Origin: Alphaproteobacteria bacterium | Lineage (GTDB): Bacteria > Pseudomonadota > Alphaproteobacteria > UBA8366 | Assembly (NCBI GenBank): GCA_009377445.1 | Contig: WHUA01000001.1 | Span: forward strand, 434,001-498,000 | Direction: 5' to 3' | DNA length: 64,000 bases | In this document: positions 1 to 12,370 of the stretch, in pieces | Layout of the letters: each line of letters opens with the position of its first letter | Numbering within the stretch: position 1 is the stretch's first letter | Position numbers and translations under genes: made by a program | The notes under the pieces: model-generated | Databases searched by the model: none | Seen by the model: the letters and a program-made list of their open reading frames with translations, nothing else | What the model was told of the DNA's origin: nothing

Positions 1-941
1 TCGAGCCCCCCGGCCGGCGTCTCGTCGGCGGCGAAGACGGCGATCTTCAAATCGGCCGTCCCGGCCCATTGCCGCGCCCGGCGCACGCCTTCGGCCTCAA
101 TCTCGTCCGCCGCCTCGCGCAGCCCCGCCGTATCGGCGACCAGCACCGGGAATCCGGCCAGATCGAGCCATGCCTCGACGACGTCCCGCGTCGTCCCCGC
201 CCGCGCGGACACGATCGCGGCGTCGCGCCGGGCGAGAAGGTTCAGGAGGCTCGATTTCCCGGCGTTCGGCGGCCCGACGATGGCGACCATGAGCCCTTGG
301 CGCAGCCGCTCGCCCCGCCGGCCGTCGGCGAGATGCAGCGCCATTTCCGCTTCCAGCGCGGCGATATCGCCGCGAAACGCGCGAATGAGGTTTTCCGGAA
401 GTTCCTCGTCCGGAAAGTCGATGGCCGCCTCAAGATGCGCCAGCGCCGCGATCAGGCGGGACCGCCAGCCGTCATAGAGCCGGCCCAGCGCGCCGCCGGA
501 TTGCCGCAACGCCTGCCGCCGCTGCGCGTCGGTGTCCGCTTCGATCAGGTCGAGCAGCCCTTCGGCCGCCGTCAGATCCATTTTCCCGGCGAGCACGGCG
601 CGGCGCGTGAACTCTCCGGGCTCGGCCAGGCGCAATCCCCGAATGCCACCGAGCGCATCGAGCACCGCCGCGATCACGCCCATGCCGCCATGCACATGAA
701 GCTCGACGACATCATCGCCGGTATAGCTCCGCGGCGCCGGGAACCGCAGCGCCAGGCCGTCGTCGAGCGCTTCTCCCGTCCCCGGCTTCGTCAGCGTGAC
801 CCGCTGCGCCCGGCGCGCCGCCGGCAGCGGCTTTCCCGTCAACAGCAACAGCGCATCGCCGGCGTCCGGACCCGAAATGCGGATCACCGCGACGCCGGCC
901 CGCCCCGCCCCGCTCGCGAGCGCATAGATGGTCCCACTCAT
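1..941 (-). CDS. mnmE: tRNA modification GTPase MnmE (partial, 3' end outside window)
   Basis: With MnmG, MnmE installs the cmnm5/nm5 group on wobble uridine-34 of certain tRNAs in the cytoplasm. The frame is open from an ATG at 941 to the window edge, about 313 codons, so it lacks a stop here. The N-terminal tetrahydrofolate-binding domain begins [20 protein letters not shown]. The GTPase domain shows G1 GPPNAGKS, then GTTRD, then G3 DTAGLR. The remaining G-domain and the C-terminal CxGK end lie outside the window. In many alphaproteobacteria mnmE lies next to rho and the haem genes, as here. The identification is secure from the motifs and the order of domains. Confidence 0.95.
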   Translation of the reverse strand, partial: MSGTIYALASGAGRAGVAVIRISGPDAGDALLLLTGKPLPAARRAQRVTLTKPGTGEALDDGLALRFPAPRSYTGDDVVELHVHGGMGVIAAVLDALGGIRGLRLAEPGEFTRRAVLAGKMDLTAAEGLLDLIEADTDAQRRQALRQSGGALGRLYDGWRSRLIAALAHLEAAIDFPDEELPENLIRAFRGDIAALEAEMALHLADGRRGERLRQGLMVAIVGPPNAGKSSLLNLLARRDAAIVSARAGTTRDVVEAWLDLAGFPVLVADTAGLREAADEIEAEGVRRARQWAGTADLKIAVFAADETPAGGL

Positions 942-1147
942 CGCGTCGACTCTCTACCATTGCAGGCCGTTACGGCCGATCCGCCCATATTTATAATTCC
1001 CGTTGAGGCGCTGCGGCGCATTTTAATTCCCGCATCGGCAATGCCCGATTATCCCTGACGATCCCGGGCATCTTGCGTTACTGTGGATAGGACGCCGCGC
1101 CCGCGCAAGCCCGGCGCAACCCTTACTCCGCCCAAGCCGTTAGGGAA

Positions 1148-3174
<2,027 letters not shown>

Positions 3175-3178
<4 letters not shown>

Positions 3179-3651
3179 CCGGCTCGGCCGCCCTCACATT
3201 CGACGGGCCGCTCGGCCCGGTCACCGTCCGGGAGCGCAGCGGCGCCGTCAGCGCCATCGATTTTGCGGCCGGCTTCGAGCAGCAGCCGACGCCGCTCCTC
3301 CACGCCGCCGCCGCGGAGCTCGCCGAGTACTTCACCGGCGACAGGACGACCTTCGACCTTCCCCTCGTAGCGCCGGCCTCGCCCTTCCAACGCCGGATGC
3401 GCGACGCCATGATGGCCATCCCCTACGGCGAGACGCGCAGCTACGGCGAGCTTGCCGCCCTTCTCGGCAGCAACCCGCGGGCCGTCGGCCAGGCCTGCGG
3501 CGGCAATCCGATCCCGATCGTCGTTCCGTGCCACCGCGTGCTTGCGGCGGGCGGGCGCATCGGCGGCTATTCCGCCGGCAAGGGCCGTGACACGAAGCGT
3601 TGGCTGCTCGGCCACGAATCACGCGCGGCGCTCTTCACCCTGCAACGGTGA
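3175..3651 (+). CDS. ogt: Methylated-DNA--protein-cysteine S-methyltransferase
   Basis: Removes alkyl groups from O6-alkylguanine by irreversible transfer to its own cysteine. The 158-residue protein has the active-site block [15 protein letters not shown], with the acceptor Cys in PCHRV, and the preceding winged-helix segment [20 protein letters not shown]. It lacks the Ada N-terminal zinc domain. Its ATG overlaps the stop of the upstream YyaL-like gene, which implies one transcript. No Ada-type regulator is visible nearby. Confidence 0.95.
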
Positions 3652-3714
3652 CAACCGCCGGACCGCGCGATACTCTGCCGACGCCCCGCGATACCGGCGA
3701 CAGGGAGCGAACGC

Positions 3715-3824
3715 CCGGCGTGGATCACGCCTTCGCCCGCACCGACGGGGTCAACTACGACAAGGCGGCGGCGCAGCAGGCGGAAAAACGCACGCTCACC
3801 AGCTTCAAGGCGAACCTCGCCTGA
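3715..3824 (+). pseudogene. C-terminal remnant of a dienelactone hydrolase-family gene
   Basis: About 35 codons ending at a stop at 3822-3824 read PGVDHAFARTDGVNYDKAA and then RTLTSFKANL. This is the typical C-terminus of dienelactone hydrolase-type alpha/beta hydrolases, including the catalytic His in DHAFAR. No matching nucleophile (GxCxGG) or N-terminal part exists upstream, because ogt ends only about 60 bp before. It is read as a deletion remnant, not as a functional gene. Confidence 0.55.
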
Positions 3825-3861
3825 CCGCAAGCGCCGCCCAAACCAGAGGGAAATTTTCGCG

Positions 3862-4830
3862 ATGCCGCACGCCATCCGCATTCACCAGACAGGCGGGCCC
3901 GAGGTCCTCAAATACGAAGAGGTGCCGCAGGCCGATCCGAAGCCGGGCGAAGTCCGCCTCAAGCAGACCGCCATCGGCCTCAATTTCATCGATACCTACC
4001 ACCGCTCCGGCCTCTACCCGCTGCAACTGCCGCTGAGCCTCGGCACCGAGGCCGCCGGCGTTGTCGACGCGGTCGGGCGCGGCGTGAAATCCGTGAAGGA
4101 AGGCGACCGCGTCGCCTATTGCGGCCTGATCGGCGCCTACACCGACAGCCGGGTGTTGCCCGCCGACCGCCTCGTCAAGCTGCCGCGCTGGATCGATGAC
4201 AAGACCGCCGCGGCGATGATGCTGAAGGGCATGACGGCGGAATATCTCGTCCGCAGGACATACCGGGCCAGGAAGGGCGAGACCGTCGTGTTTCACGCCG
4301 CCGCCGGGGGCGTCGGCCTGATCGCCTGCCAGTGGCTACGCCAGCTCGGCGTGACGGTGATCGGCACCGTCGGTTCGAAGGAAAAAGCCCAACTCGCCAA
4401 GCGGCACGGCTGCCGCCATCCGGTGCTGTACAAGAGCGAAAGCCTGGTCGACGCCGTCAAGAAGATTACCAAGGGCAAGGGCGTCCCCGTGGTCTACGAT
4501 TCCGTCGGCGCATCGACCTTCGAGCAATCGCTCGACTGCCTAGCGCCGCGAGGATTGTTCGTCTCCTTCGGCAACGCGTCCGGCCCCGTGGCGCCGTTCA
4601 ACACGGGTCTCCTGGCGCAGAAGGGCTCGCTCTATTTCACCCGGCCGACCCTGCCGACCTACATCGCGAGCCGCGAGGATCTGGAGAAGAGCGCCCGCGC
4701 GCTGTTCGCCGCCGTCAAGAAAGGCGTCAAGATCCGGGTCGATCAGACCTTCAAGCTGGTGGACGCGGCGAAGGCGCATCAGGCGCTGGAGGGCCGCCGG
4801 ACGACCGGCTCCACCGTCCTCATCCCGTAA
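3862..4830 (+). CDS. qor: Zinc-independent quinone oxidoreductase (MDR family)
   Basis: An NADPH-dependent quinone reductase of 322 residues, the normal Qor length. The N-terminal GroES-like domain (MPHAIRIHQTGGPEVLKYEE) has LNFIDTYHRSGLYP and LGTEAAGVV. The Rossmann domain has the cofactor motif HAAAGGVGLIACQWLRQLG (AxxGGVG). The zinc-binding cysteines of the alcohol dehydrogenase branch are absent. A strong bidirectional terminator separates it from the convergent rho gene. Confidence 0.93.
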   Translation: MPHAIRIHQTGGPEVLKYEEVPQADPKPGEVRLKQTAIGLNFIDTYHRSGLYPLQLPLSLGTEAAGVVDAVGRGVKSVKEGDRVAYCGLIGAYTDSRVLPADRLVKLPRWIDDKTAAAMMLKGMTAEYLVRRTYRARKGETVVFHAAAGGVGLIACQWLRQLGVTVIGTVGSKEKAQLAKRHGCRHPVLYKSESLVDAVKKITKGKGVPVVYDSVGASTFEQSLDCLAPRGLFVSFGNASGPVAPFNTGLLAQKGSLYFTRPTLPTYIASREDLEKSARALFAAVKKGVKIRVDQTFKLVDAAKAHQALEGRRTTGSTVLIP

Positions 4831-4850
4831 GCCCGCATTCCGCAGACGAG

Positions 4851-4880
4851 AACGGCGGAGCCTTTGCAGGCTCCGCCGTT
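4851..4880. terminator. Bidirectional intrinsic terminator between qor and rho
   Basis: Perfect inverted repeat with arms AACGGCGGAGCC and GGCTCCGCCGTT around TTTGCA. It is followed by TTCTT on the plus strand. It lies between two convergent genes and can serve both. Confidence 0.85.
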
Positions 4881-4901
4881 TCTTCGTGAAATGCATTCCG
4901 G

Positions 4902-6173
<1,272 letters not shown>

Positions 6174-6456
6174 TGCTATGCCGCTTTTTGTGTGACGTTC
6201 GTTGATGAATCGGAGCTGAAAAGAAGGGAGTTGGGGAGATGAGTCCGCTTGAAGGCGGATTAGATCTGTTATTTTTGGAGTCGATTCTTTGGGAGATTCA
6301 GCCTGACCAGCAAGCTTCTTCCCATTGAACAGGAAAGATTATCTCGCGGATGCCCCAGGCCCGATAGCCGATATATATACATTTGTGATGACAAGACAAG
6401 GTTAAAATCTTCCCCCTACCGGGAAGTGCTTGCGCCCCCCTGGGAAATCCCGCCCT

Positions 6457-6888
6457 TCAAAATGGCTGCACGATGACCAGAATCACGATGCCGATCAGCA
6501 TTACCGTCGGCACTTCGTTGGCGATCCGGTAAAACCGCGCCGGCCGCTTGTTGCGGTCCGCCTCGAAGTCTTTCCGCCAAAGCGCGAACAGATGATGCAT
6601 CGCCGTCATGACCACGACGAGGGCGAATTTCGCCATCATCCAGGGCTCCTTCCAGGCCTCGCTGAGATAGAGCAGCCACAACCCGAAAAGCCAGGCGAGA
6701 ATCATCGCCGGCCCCATGATGCCGCGCAGCAGGCGGCGCTCCATGACCTTGAAGGTTTCGGATTTGTCCGAGCCCGGCGCCGCGTCGCAGTGGTACACGA
6801 ACAGCCGCGGCAGATAGAGCATGCCGGCCATCCAGGCGATCACGCTGATAAGATGGAACGCCTTGATCCATTGATATGATTCGACCAT
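6457..6888 (-). CDS. hemJ: Protoporphyrinogen IX oxidase HemJ (CopD-like membrane protein)
   Basis: The 143-residue membrane protein begins MVESYQWIKAFHLISVIAWM and has four hydrophobic segments. The conserved His and Arg/Lys positions of HemJ are present (FHLISVIAWMAGMLYLPR, and MTAMHHLFALWRKDFE). HemJ oxidises protoporphyrinogen IX, the step before HemH. It lies 26 bp downstream of hemH in what looks like a hemE-hemH-hemJ operon, which strongly supports the assignment. A longer reading frame runs through it from upstream, but the ATG at 6888 is the family start. Confidence 0.92.
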   Translation of the reverse strand: MVESYQWIKAFHLISVIAWMAGMLYLPRLFVYHCDAAPGSDKSETFKVMERRLLRGIMGPAMILAWLFGLWLLYLSEAWKEPWMMAKFALVVVMTAMHHLFALWRKDFEADRNKRPARFYRIANEVPTVMLIGIVILVIVQPF

Positions 6889-6914
6889 GTCGCTTCCTCT
6901 TGGACGAGATATTC

Positions 6915-7961
6915 CTATGGCGCGGCGGCAAAGGCGCACTGCGTTCTGTCGGCCGGGCACAGCCTTGCGCCGCGGCCGCTGCAGAGCGAGGCGGCGCCGG
7001 CCGCCGCTTCCGCGGCGAGCGCTCCCAAGGATGCGATGAACGCGCCGTCGGCCCCGACGGTCGGCGTCCGCCAATAACCCGTGACCCCGGCGCTCGACGC
7101 CAGCTTCCGATACTCGATGTCCAGCTCCACCAATGTCTCGGAATGCTCGGAAACGAAGGCGATGGGCACGACGACTACCGGCACGCCGTCGGCGCCTGCG
7201 CGCCGGATCTCGTCTTCGGTATACGGCCTGATCCATTCCAGCGGGCCGACCCGGCTTTGGTAACATATCGTCCAGTCGAAGGATTCGCCCTGCAAGGCTG
7301 CGACCACCGCGGCCGCCGTGTATTCCACCTGGACCTTGTAGGGATCGCCGCGCGCGACGACTTTCGCCGGCAATCCATGCGCCGAGAAAAGGACCCTCGG
7401 AATCCCACCGCCGTCCGCAGCACGCAGCCCATCGCACACCGCCTTGGCCGTCGCCGCCACGAGCCCGTCGAGCGCCGGATAGCAGCAGATCGTCCTGGTC
7501 TCCGCGCGCAGCCCCTTGCGCTTCGCAATGCGGCGCCAGCGGCGGACGGACGACGCGGTGGTCGTCGTCGAGTATTGCGGGTAGAGCGGCAGCAGCAGGA
7601 CGCGGTCCGGCCGCCATTGCCGCACCAGCTCCACCGCTTCCTCCGTCAAGGGATGCCAGTACCGCATGGCGATGAAACAGCGGACCTCCTCGAAACCGGA
7701 ACGCCGCCGGATATCCTCGGCAAGCGCCTCCGCCTGCTCCGCCGTGTTCTGCAGCAGGGGCGATCGGCCGCCGAGCTCTTCGTAGATCCGCCGGGCGATC
7801 GGCGCGCGACGCCGCGAGATCGCCTGGGCGACGATCCAGCGCAAGGGCTGCGGAAGACCGATGATGGCCGGGTCGTTGAACAGGTTGAACAGGAAGGGCT
7901 GCACGGATTCCAGCCGGTCGGGTCCGCCCAGATTCATCAGGACGACCGCAAGCCTGCTCAT
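6915..7961 (-). CDS. hemH: Ferrochelatase
   Basis: Inserts Fe(II) into protoporphyrin IX. The 348-residue protein starts MSRLAVVLMNLGGPDRLESV. The chelatase signature is visible as VLFSAHGLPAKV, with the catalytic His in SAHGLP. The substrate-site Glu region reads FVSEHSETLVELDIEY. The start at 7961 overlaps the hemE stop by a few bases (ATGA type), implying coupling. The stretch between the two motifs contains CYQSRVGPLEWIRP, as in alphaproteobacterial homologues. Confidence 0.97.
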   Translation of the reverse strand: MSRLAVVLMNLGGPDRLESVQPFLFNLFNDPAIIGLPQPLRWIVAQAISRRRAPIARRIYEELGGRSPLLQNTAEQAEALAEDIRRRSGFEEVRCFIAMRYWHPLTEEAVELVRQWRPDRVLLLPLYPQYSTTTTASSVRRWRRIAKRKGLRAETRTICCYPALDGLVAATAKAVCDGLRAADGGGIPRVLFSAHGLPAKVVARGDPYKVQVEYTAAAVVAALQGESFDWTICYQSRVGPLEWIRPYTEDEIRRAGADGVPVVVVPIAFVSEHSETLVELDIEYRKLASSAGVTGYWRTPTVGADGAFIASLGALAAEAAAGAASLCSGRGARLCPADRTQCAFAAAP

Positions 7962-9010
7962 CGCGCGCCACTGCCCCGGATGCAGGAAACCAGGTCCGCG
8001 ACGTGGTCCGGCGGCGTTTCCTTGATGACGCCATGGCCGAGATTGAAGATCGTCGGCCCCTGGCCCAGTGCCTCCAGGATGTCGCCCGCGGCGCGCCGCA
8101 TCGCCGTCCCTCCAGCCAGCAGGTACACCGGGTCGAGATTGCCCTGCACGACGACATGCGGCTGCAGCTTTGCCGCCGCCCATCGGGCCGGCACGGCGCT
8201 GTCCACCGAGACTGCTGATACCCGGGTCGCGGTCGCGAACGCCTCATAGCGGAGCCCGGAGCCCCGCGGAAAGCCGATGATCGGAACGGCGGGATGCTTT
8301 GCGCGGACGGCTTCCACGATCCGCGCGTTCGGATCGATCACCCAGCGCTCATAGGCGCCGTCCGGCAGCACCCCTGCATGGCTGTCGAAAAGCTGGATGA
8401 CCTCGGCGCCGGCGACGACCTGGCGGGACAAATGCTCGATCGTCGCATCGACGACGAGGTCGATCAGTCCGGCAAATTCCTCCGGATCGCTCATCGCCCA
8501 TTGTTTCACGACATGAAAATCCCGGCTCGTGCCGCCTTCGACCATGTAGCAGGCGACCGTCCAAGGCGAACCGGCAAAGCCGATCAGCGCCGTCTCCCGG
8601 GGCAAGGCGGACCGGATGGCCGCAACGGCTTGGTACACGGCCTCGAGCGGCGATTGCCGCGATCCCAGCCGGGCGGCCGAAAGCTTCCCCAGCGCGCGCG
8701 CATCGCGTACCGGCTCCAGCCTCGGCCCCTCGCCTTCGACGAACCGCATCGCCTGGCCGAGCGCGTGCGGTATGACAAGGATGTCGGAAAACAGGATCGC
8801 GGCGTCGAACCCATAGCGCCGGATCGGCTGCAGTGTCACCTCGGTTGCCAGATCGGGCGTGAAACAAAGCTGGAGGAAGTCGCGCGTTTTCGCGCGTACG
8901 GCCCGGTACTCCGGAAGGTATCGCCCGGCCTGCCGCATCAGCCATACGGGCGGAGGCGATATCGCTTCCCCCGCGAGCACGCGGAGCAGCGGTTTATCGG
9001 ATGTCGTCAC
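7958..9010 (-). CDS. hemE: Uroporphyrinogen decarboxylase
   Basis: Decarboxylates the four acetate groups of uroporphyrinogen III to give coproporphyrinogen III. The 350-residue frame from a GTG at 9010 contains the signature PPVWLMRQAGRYLPEYRAVR. It also has PIRRYGFDAAILFSDILVIP and GFAGSPWTVACYMVEGG. A longer frame runs upstream to 9181, but those codons are unrelated to HemE. It is the first gene of the haem operon and is divergent from ppsR across the putative replication origin. Confidence 0.96.
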   Translation of the reverse strand: MTTSDKPLLRVLAGEAISPPPVWLMRQAGRYLPEYRAVRAKTRDFLQLCFTPDLATEVTLQPIRRYGFDAAILFSDILVIPHALGQAMRFVEGEGPRLEPVRDARALGKLSAARLGSRQSPLEAVYQAVAAIRSALPRETALIGFAGSPWTVACYMVEGGTSRDFHVVKQWAMSDPEEFAGLIDLVVDATIEHLSRQVVAGAEVIQLFDSHAGVLPDGAYERWVIDPNARIVEAVRAKHPAVPIIGFPRGSGLRYEAFATATRVSAVSVDSAVPARWAAAKLQPHVVVQGNLDPVYLLAGGTAMRRAAGDILEALGQGPTIFNLGHGVIKETPPDHVADLVSCIRGSGAR

Positions 9011-9412
9011 GTCTTGTGCTATCGCATTCCGTCGGGCCGAATTCAGTCCCACTGTCCCTACCATAATAAAGATTAAATGTAATGTGGTGGTTGTAGTATT
9101 GCTGTGGATAACGGGGATTACCGTTGCCCGCCAGATCGTACACGGGTCCTGTGCATGGGCCGTTGCCTTGTGTATAAGCAAGCCCGGAACGGGTGCGACT
9201 CGCCGGATAGGCAGGGATCGTCATTTATGCGGCGGCTGTGCAGAAGCAACGCCGGAACGAAGTTTTCCCGGTTATCCCGGGCGGTGCCGCAAGGTTATGT
9301 ACACGCGGGAAACGGTGGAGCGGAAAACCGGTCAGCGGGCATGAAAGCCGCCGGTTCCGCGAACCGCCGACTTATCCCCAAACGATGAACAAGGACTGAG
9401 GCAGAGGACCTC
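9011..9412. other. Candidate chromosomal replication origin (oriC) between hemE and ppsR
   Basis: Non-coding 402-bp region. A perfect DnaA box TGTGGATAA lies at 9103-9111. Near-matches are TGTGTATAA at 9169-9177, TTATGTACA at 9295-9303 and TTATCCCCA at 9372-9380. An AT-rich patch (ATAATAAAGATTAAATGTAA) lies at 9064-9083, followed by more AT-rich sequence up to the first box. The Caulobacter and Rickettsia origins lie beside hemE and a conserved neighbour, with rho/hem genes on one side and maf-aroE-coaE-dnaQ on the other. That is exactly the arrangement here. The divergent promoters of hemE and ppsR must also lie in this region. Confidence 0.6.
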
Positions 9413-10270
9413 GTGACCGAAAAAGCCCAGAGTCCCGGCGCGGCGCGCGAATTCCATCTCCATCTGGTTTCGGACGCGACCGGCGAGACGATTCACAGCG
9501 TCGCGCGCGCCTGCATCGCGCAGTTCGAGGGCGTCGAGCCGCACGAGCATCACTGGACCCTGGTGCGCACCACGGGCCATGTCGACAAGGTGCTGTCCAG
9601 CGTATCGGAGCACCCCGGCGTCGTCATGTTCACCATCGTCAACGACCCGCTGCGCCGGGCGCTCGAGGAGGGATGCCGCCGGCTCGGCGTTCCCTGCATT
9701 CCGGTGCTCGATCCGGTGATGGGGACGCTCACCAGCTACCTCGGGATCGAAAGCAGGGGCGAAGCGGGCCGTCAGCACGTTCTCGACTCTGAATATTTCG
9801 AGCGCATCGACGCGATGACATTCGCGCTCAACCATGATGACGGGCAGGGGCTGTGGAACCTGCAGAATGCGGATGTGATCCTGGTCGGCGTATCGCGCAC
9901 GTCGAAGACCCCGACCTCGATGTATCTCGCCAACCGCGGCCTTAAGGTCGCGAACGTGCCGCTGGTCCCTGGCGTGGCGCCGCCGCCGGAGCTGTTCGCC
10001 GCCGCGAAGACGGACGGCCCGCTGGTCATCGGCCTGACCAAGACGCCGGAACGGCTCATCCAGCTTCGGCGGAACCGGCTTCGGCTCCTGGCGCAGGAAG
10101 ACGATACGGACTACGTCCATCCGGAAACCGTGCGGGAAGAGGTCGCCGCCGCCCGCCGCCTGTTCGCCGCGAACGGCTGGCCGGTGATCGACGTGACGCG
10201 GCGCTCGATCGAGGAGACGGCGGCTTCGATCTTGCAGCTCTACGAAAAGGAAAACGGCGGCAGTGAATAG
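9413..10270 (+). CDS. ppsR: Pyruvate, phosphate dikinase regulatory protein (kinase/phosphorylase, DUF299)
   Basis: A bifunctional ADP-dependent kinase and Pi-dependent phosphorylase that regulates PpdK or PpsA. The 285-residue protein starts at a GTG after an AGGACC-type ribosome site. It begins with FHLHLVSDATGETIHSVARA, the hallmark N-terminus. The P-loop-like region DVILVGVSRTSKTPTSMYLA is intact. It is first in a run of closely spaced or overlapping genes, ppsR-maf-aroE-coaE-dnaQ. In Caulobacter the homologous gene is the first right of the origin. Confidence 0.95.
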   Translation: MTEKAQSPGAAREFHLHLVSDATGETIHSVARACIAQFEGVEPHEHHWTLVRTTGHVDKVLSSVSEHPGVVMFTIVNDPLRRALEEGCRRLGVPCIPVLDPVMGTLTSYLGIESRGEAGRQHVLDSEYFERIDAMTFALNHDDGQGLWNLQNADVILVGVSRTSKTPTSMYLANRGLKVANVPLVPGVAPPPELFAAAKTDGPLVIGLTKTPERLIQLRRNRLRLLAQEDDTDYVHPETVREEVAAARRLFAANGWPVIDVTRRSIEETAASILQLYEKENGGSE

Positions 10271-10877
10271 CGGTGAGGATGCAGCCGAGCTGGTGCTCGC
10301 CTCCGCCAGCGCGTCACGCGCGGCGGTGCTGCGCCAGGCCGGGCTCGCGATACGGCAGGTTCCCGCCGGTGTCGACGAGGAGGAGGTCAAGCATTCGCTC
10401 CGCGCCGAAGGGGCGGACGCCGCGCATGTCGCGACGGCGCTCGCCGACCTGAAGGCGCAGCAGGTATCGCGCCGCCACCCGGACGCGTTCGTGATCGGCG
10501 CGGACCAGATGCTGGACTGCAACGGCGTCTGGTTCGACAAGCCGCCGGACTTGGATCACGCCCGCGCCCATCTCGCCAGCCTGCGCGGCCGGACGCACGA
10601 GCTGATCACGGCCGCCGTGGTGGTGCGCGCCGGCGCGCGGCTGTGGCAGCATGTGGACCGCGCCACGCTCACCATGCGCCCGTTCAGCGACGCGTTCATC
10701 GATGGATACCTCGAGGCGGTCGGCGCGGAAGTCTGCGGCACGGTCGGCGCCTATCGCCTCGAAGGGCTCGGCTCGCAGCTCTTCAGCCGGGTCGAGGGCG
10801 ACTTCTTCACCATTCTCGGATTGCCGCTGCTGCCGCTGCTCGGCTTCCTGCGCGGCCACGGGATCGTCGCGGAATGA
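10263..10877 (+). CDS. maf: Maf-family nucleotide pyrophosphatase
   Basis: A house-cleaning NTP pyrophosphatase that hydrolyses non-canonical or modified nucleotides. The protein has 204 residues. The N-terminus [20 protein letters not shown] carries the Maf motif SxSxxR. The catalytic Asp region is [13 protein letters not shown]-terminally, [20 protein letters not shown] matches the family. It starts at GTG 10263, inside the last codons of ppsR, and its stop overlaps aroE. Confidence 0.93.
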   Translation: MNSGEDAAELVLASASASRAAVLRQAGLAIRQVPAGVDEEEVKHSLRAEGADAAHVATALADLKAQQVSRRHPDAFVIGADQMLDCNGVWFDKPPDLDHARAHLASLRGRTHELITAAVVVRAGARLWQHVDRATLTMRPFSDAFIDGYLEAVGAEVCGTVGAYRLEGLGSQLFSRVEGDFFTILGLPLLPLLGFLRGHGIVAE

Positions 10878-11716
10878 TTCTCACCGGCAAGGCAAAGATC
10901 GCGGGAATCTTCGGCTGGCCGATCGCCCATTCGCGGTCGCCCCGGCTGCACGGCTTCTGGCTCGAACGGCACGGCATCGACGGCGTCTACGTGCCGCTCG
11001 CGGTCGTGCCGGAGAAATTCGCCGCCGCGTTCCGCGCGCTGCCGGCGCTGGGCTTTCGCGGCATCAACGTCACCGTGCCGCACAAGGAGGCCGCGCTCGC
11101 GGCATGCGACGAGGTCGACGCGCAGGCGCGCCGCATCGGCGCCGTCAATACGGTGGTGGTCGATCCGTCCGGGCGGCTGATCGGCAGCAATACCGACGCC
11201 TTCGGCTTCATCGAGAACCTGCGCCGGTCGGCGCGCTGGGACGCCGGCTCCGGGCCGGCCGTCCTGCTCGGCGCGGGCGGCGCGGCACGCGCGATCGCCG
11301 TCGCCCTCATCGATGCGGGCGCGCCGGAGGTCCGCATCGCCAACCGGACGCGAAGCCGGGCCCAATCGCTCGCGGCGGCGCTCGGCGCCAAGGCCGTGGC
11401 CGTCGACTGGGACGCCCGCGCCGCCGCTCTAGCCGATGCGGCGCTGCTGGTGAACTCGACCACGTTGGGCATGCAGGGCCACGGGCCGCTCGACCTCGAC
11501 CTGGCGCGGCTGCCGGCGGGCGCCGTCGTCACCGACATCGTCTACACGCCGTTGCAGACGAAGCTGCTGCGGGACGCCGCGGCGCGCGGCAACCCCACCG
11601 TCGACGGGCTCGGCATGCTGCTGTATCAGGCGCAGCCGGGCTTCGAGCAATGGTTCGGCGTCCGGCCCGAGGTCGACGAGGCGCTGCGCCGCTTCGTCCT
11701 CGACGATCTCGGCTGA
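10874..11716 (+). CDS. aroE: Shikimate dehydrogenase (NADP+)
   Basis: Reduces 3-dehydroshikimate in the aromatic amino acid pathway. The 280-residue frame starts at ATG 10874, overlapping the maf stop. The substrate site is [18 protein letters not shown] and the catalytic Lys lies in [16 protein letters not shown]. The cofactor loop [16 protein letters not shown] and the NADP-specifying [10 protein letters not shown] segment are present. The longer frame open upstream is only an extension into maf. Confidence 0.96.
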   Translation: MILTGKAKIAGIFGWPIAHSRSPRLHGFWLERHGIDGVYVPLAVVPEKFAAAFRALPALGFRGINVTVPHKEAALAACDEVDAQARRIGAVNTVVVDPSGRLIGSNTDAFGFIENLRRSARWDAGSGPAVLLGAGGAARAIAVALIDAGAPEVRIANRTRSRAQSLAAALGAKAVAVDWDARAAALADAALLVNSTTLGMQGHGPLDLDLARLPAGAVVTDIVYTPLQTKLLRDAAARGNPTVDGLGMLLYQAQPGFEQWFGVRPEVDEALRRFVLDDLG

Positions 11717-11735
11717 ACGCGGGCGGCTGCAGCTC

Positions 11736-12350
11736 ATGCTCGTCATCGGACTGACCGGATCGATCGGGATGGGCAAGAGCACGGCCGCCGGCATGCTGCG
11801 CCGCCTCGGCGTGCCGGTGCACGACTCCGACGCGGCGGTGCATCGGCTGATCGGCCGCGGCGGTCGCGCCGTCCGCCGGATCGGGGATGCGTTTCCCGGC
11901 GTCGTGAAGGAAGGCGCCGTGGACCGGGCGGCGCTCGGCGCGCGGGTGTTCGGCGACCCGGCTGCGCTGAAGCGGCTCGAGGCGATCCTCCATCCGATGG
12001 TCGCGGCGGAGAAAGGGCGCTTCCTCCGGCGCTGGGCGTCGCGGCGGCGGTGGTCGGTGGCGCTCGACGTGCCGCTGCTCTACGAGACGAAAGGCGACCG
12101 GCATTGCGACGCGACGATACTCGTCTCGGCGCCCGCCTTCATCCAGGCGAACCGGGTGCTGCGGCGCCCCGGAATGACGCGCGCCCGCCTCGACGAGATC
12201 CGTGCCCGGCAGATGCCGGAAGCGGAAAAGAAACGGCGCGCCACCTACATCGTGCCGACCGGGCTCGGCTACCGGCTGACGTTTCACCGGCTCGCGGAAA
12301 TCGTCGCCACATTTTCGTGCCGCCATGGTAAGCATTGGCCGCCGCGATGA
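11736..12350 (+). CDS. coaE: Dephospho-CoA kinase
   Basis: Catalyses the last step of coenzyme A synthesis. The 204-residue protein has P-loop GLTGSIGMGKSTAAGML, then the substrate segment VPVHDSDAAVHRLI and the LID region ARQMPEAEKKRRATYIVPTG. It lies 19 bp downstream of aroE in the ppsR-dnaQ operon. Confidence 0.95.
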   Translation: MLVIGLTGSIGMGKSTAAGMLRRLGVPVHDSDAAVHRLIGRGGRAVRRIGDAFPGVVKEGAVDRAALGARVFGDPAALKRLEAILHPMVAAEKGRFLRRWASRRRWSVALDVPLLYETKGDRHCDATILVSAPAFIQANRVLRRPGMTRARLDEIRARQMPEAEKKRRATYIVPTGLGYRLTFHRLAEIVATFSCRHGKHWPPR

Positions 12351-12370
12351 CAGCAAGACGGTGACAAGCG

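Noticed and set aside
6457..8247. A single 596-residue minus-strand protein spanning hemJ and hemH
   Set aside because: The N-terminal part is an out-of-frame reading of hemH. Only the last 143 codons are HemJ, which has its own ATG at 6888.
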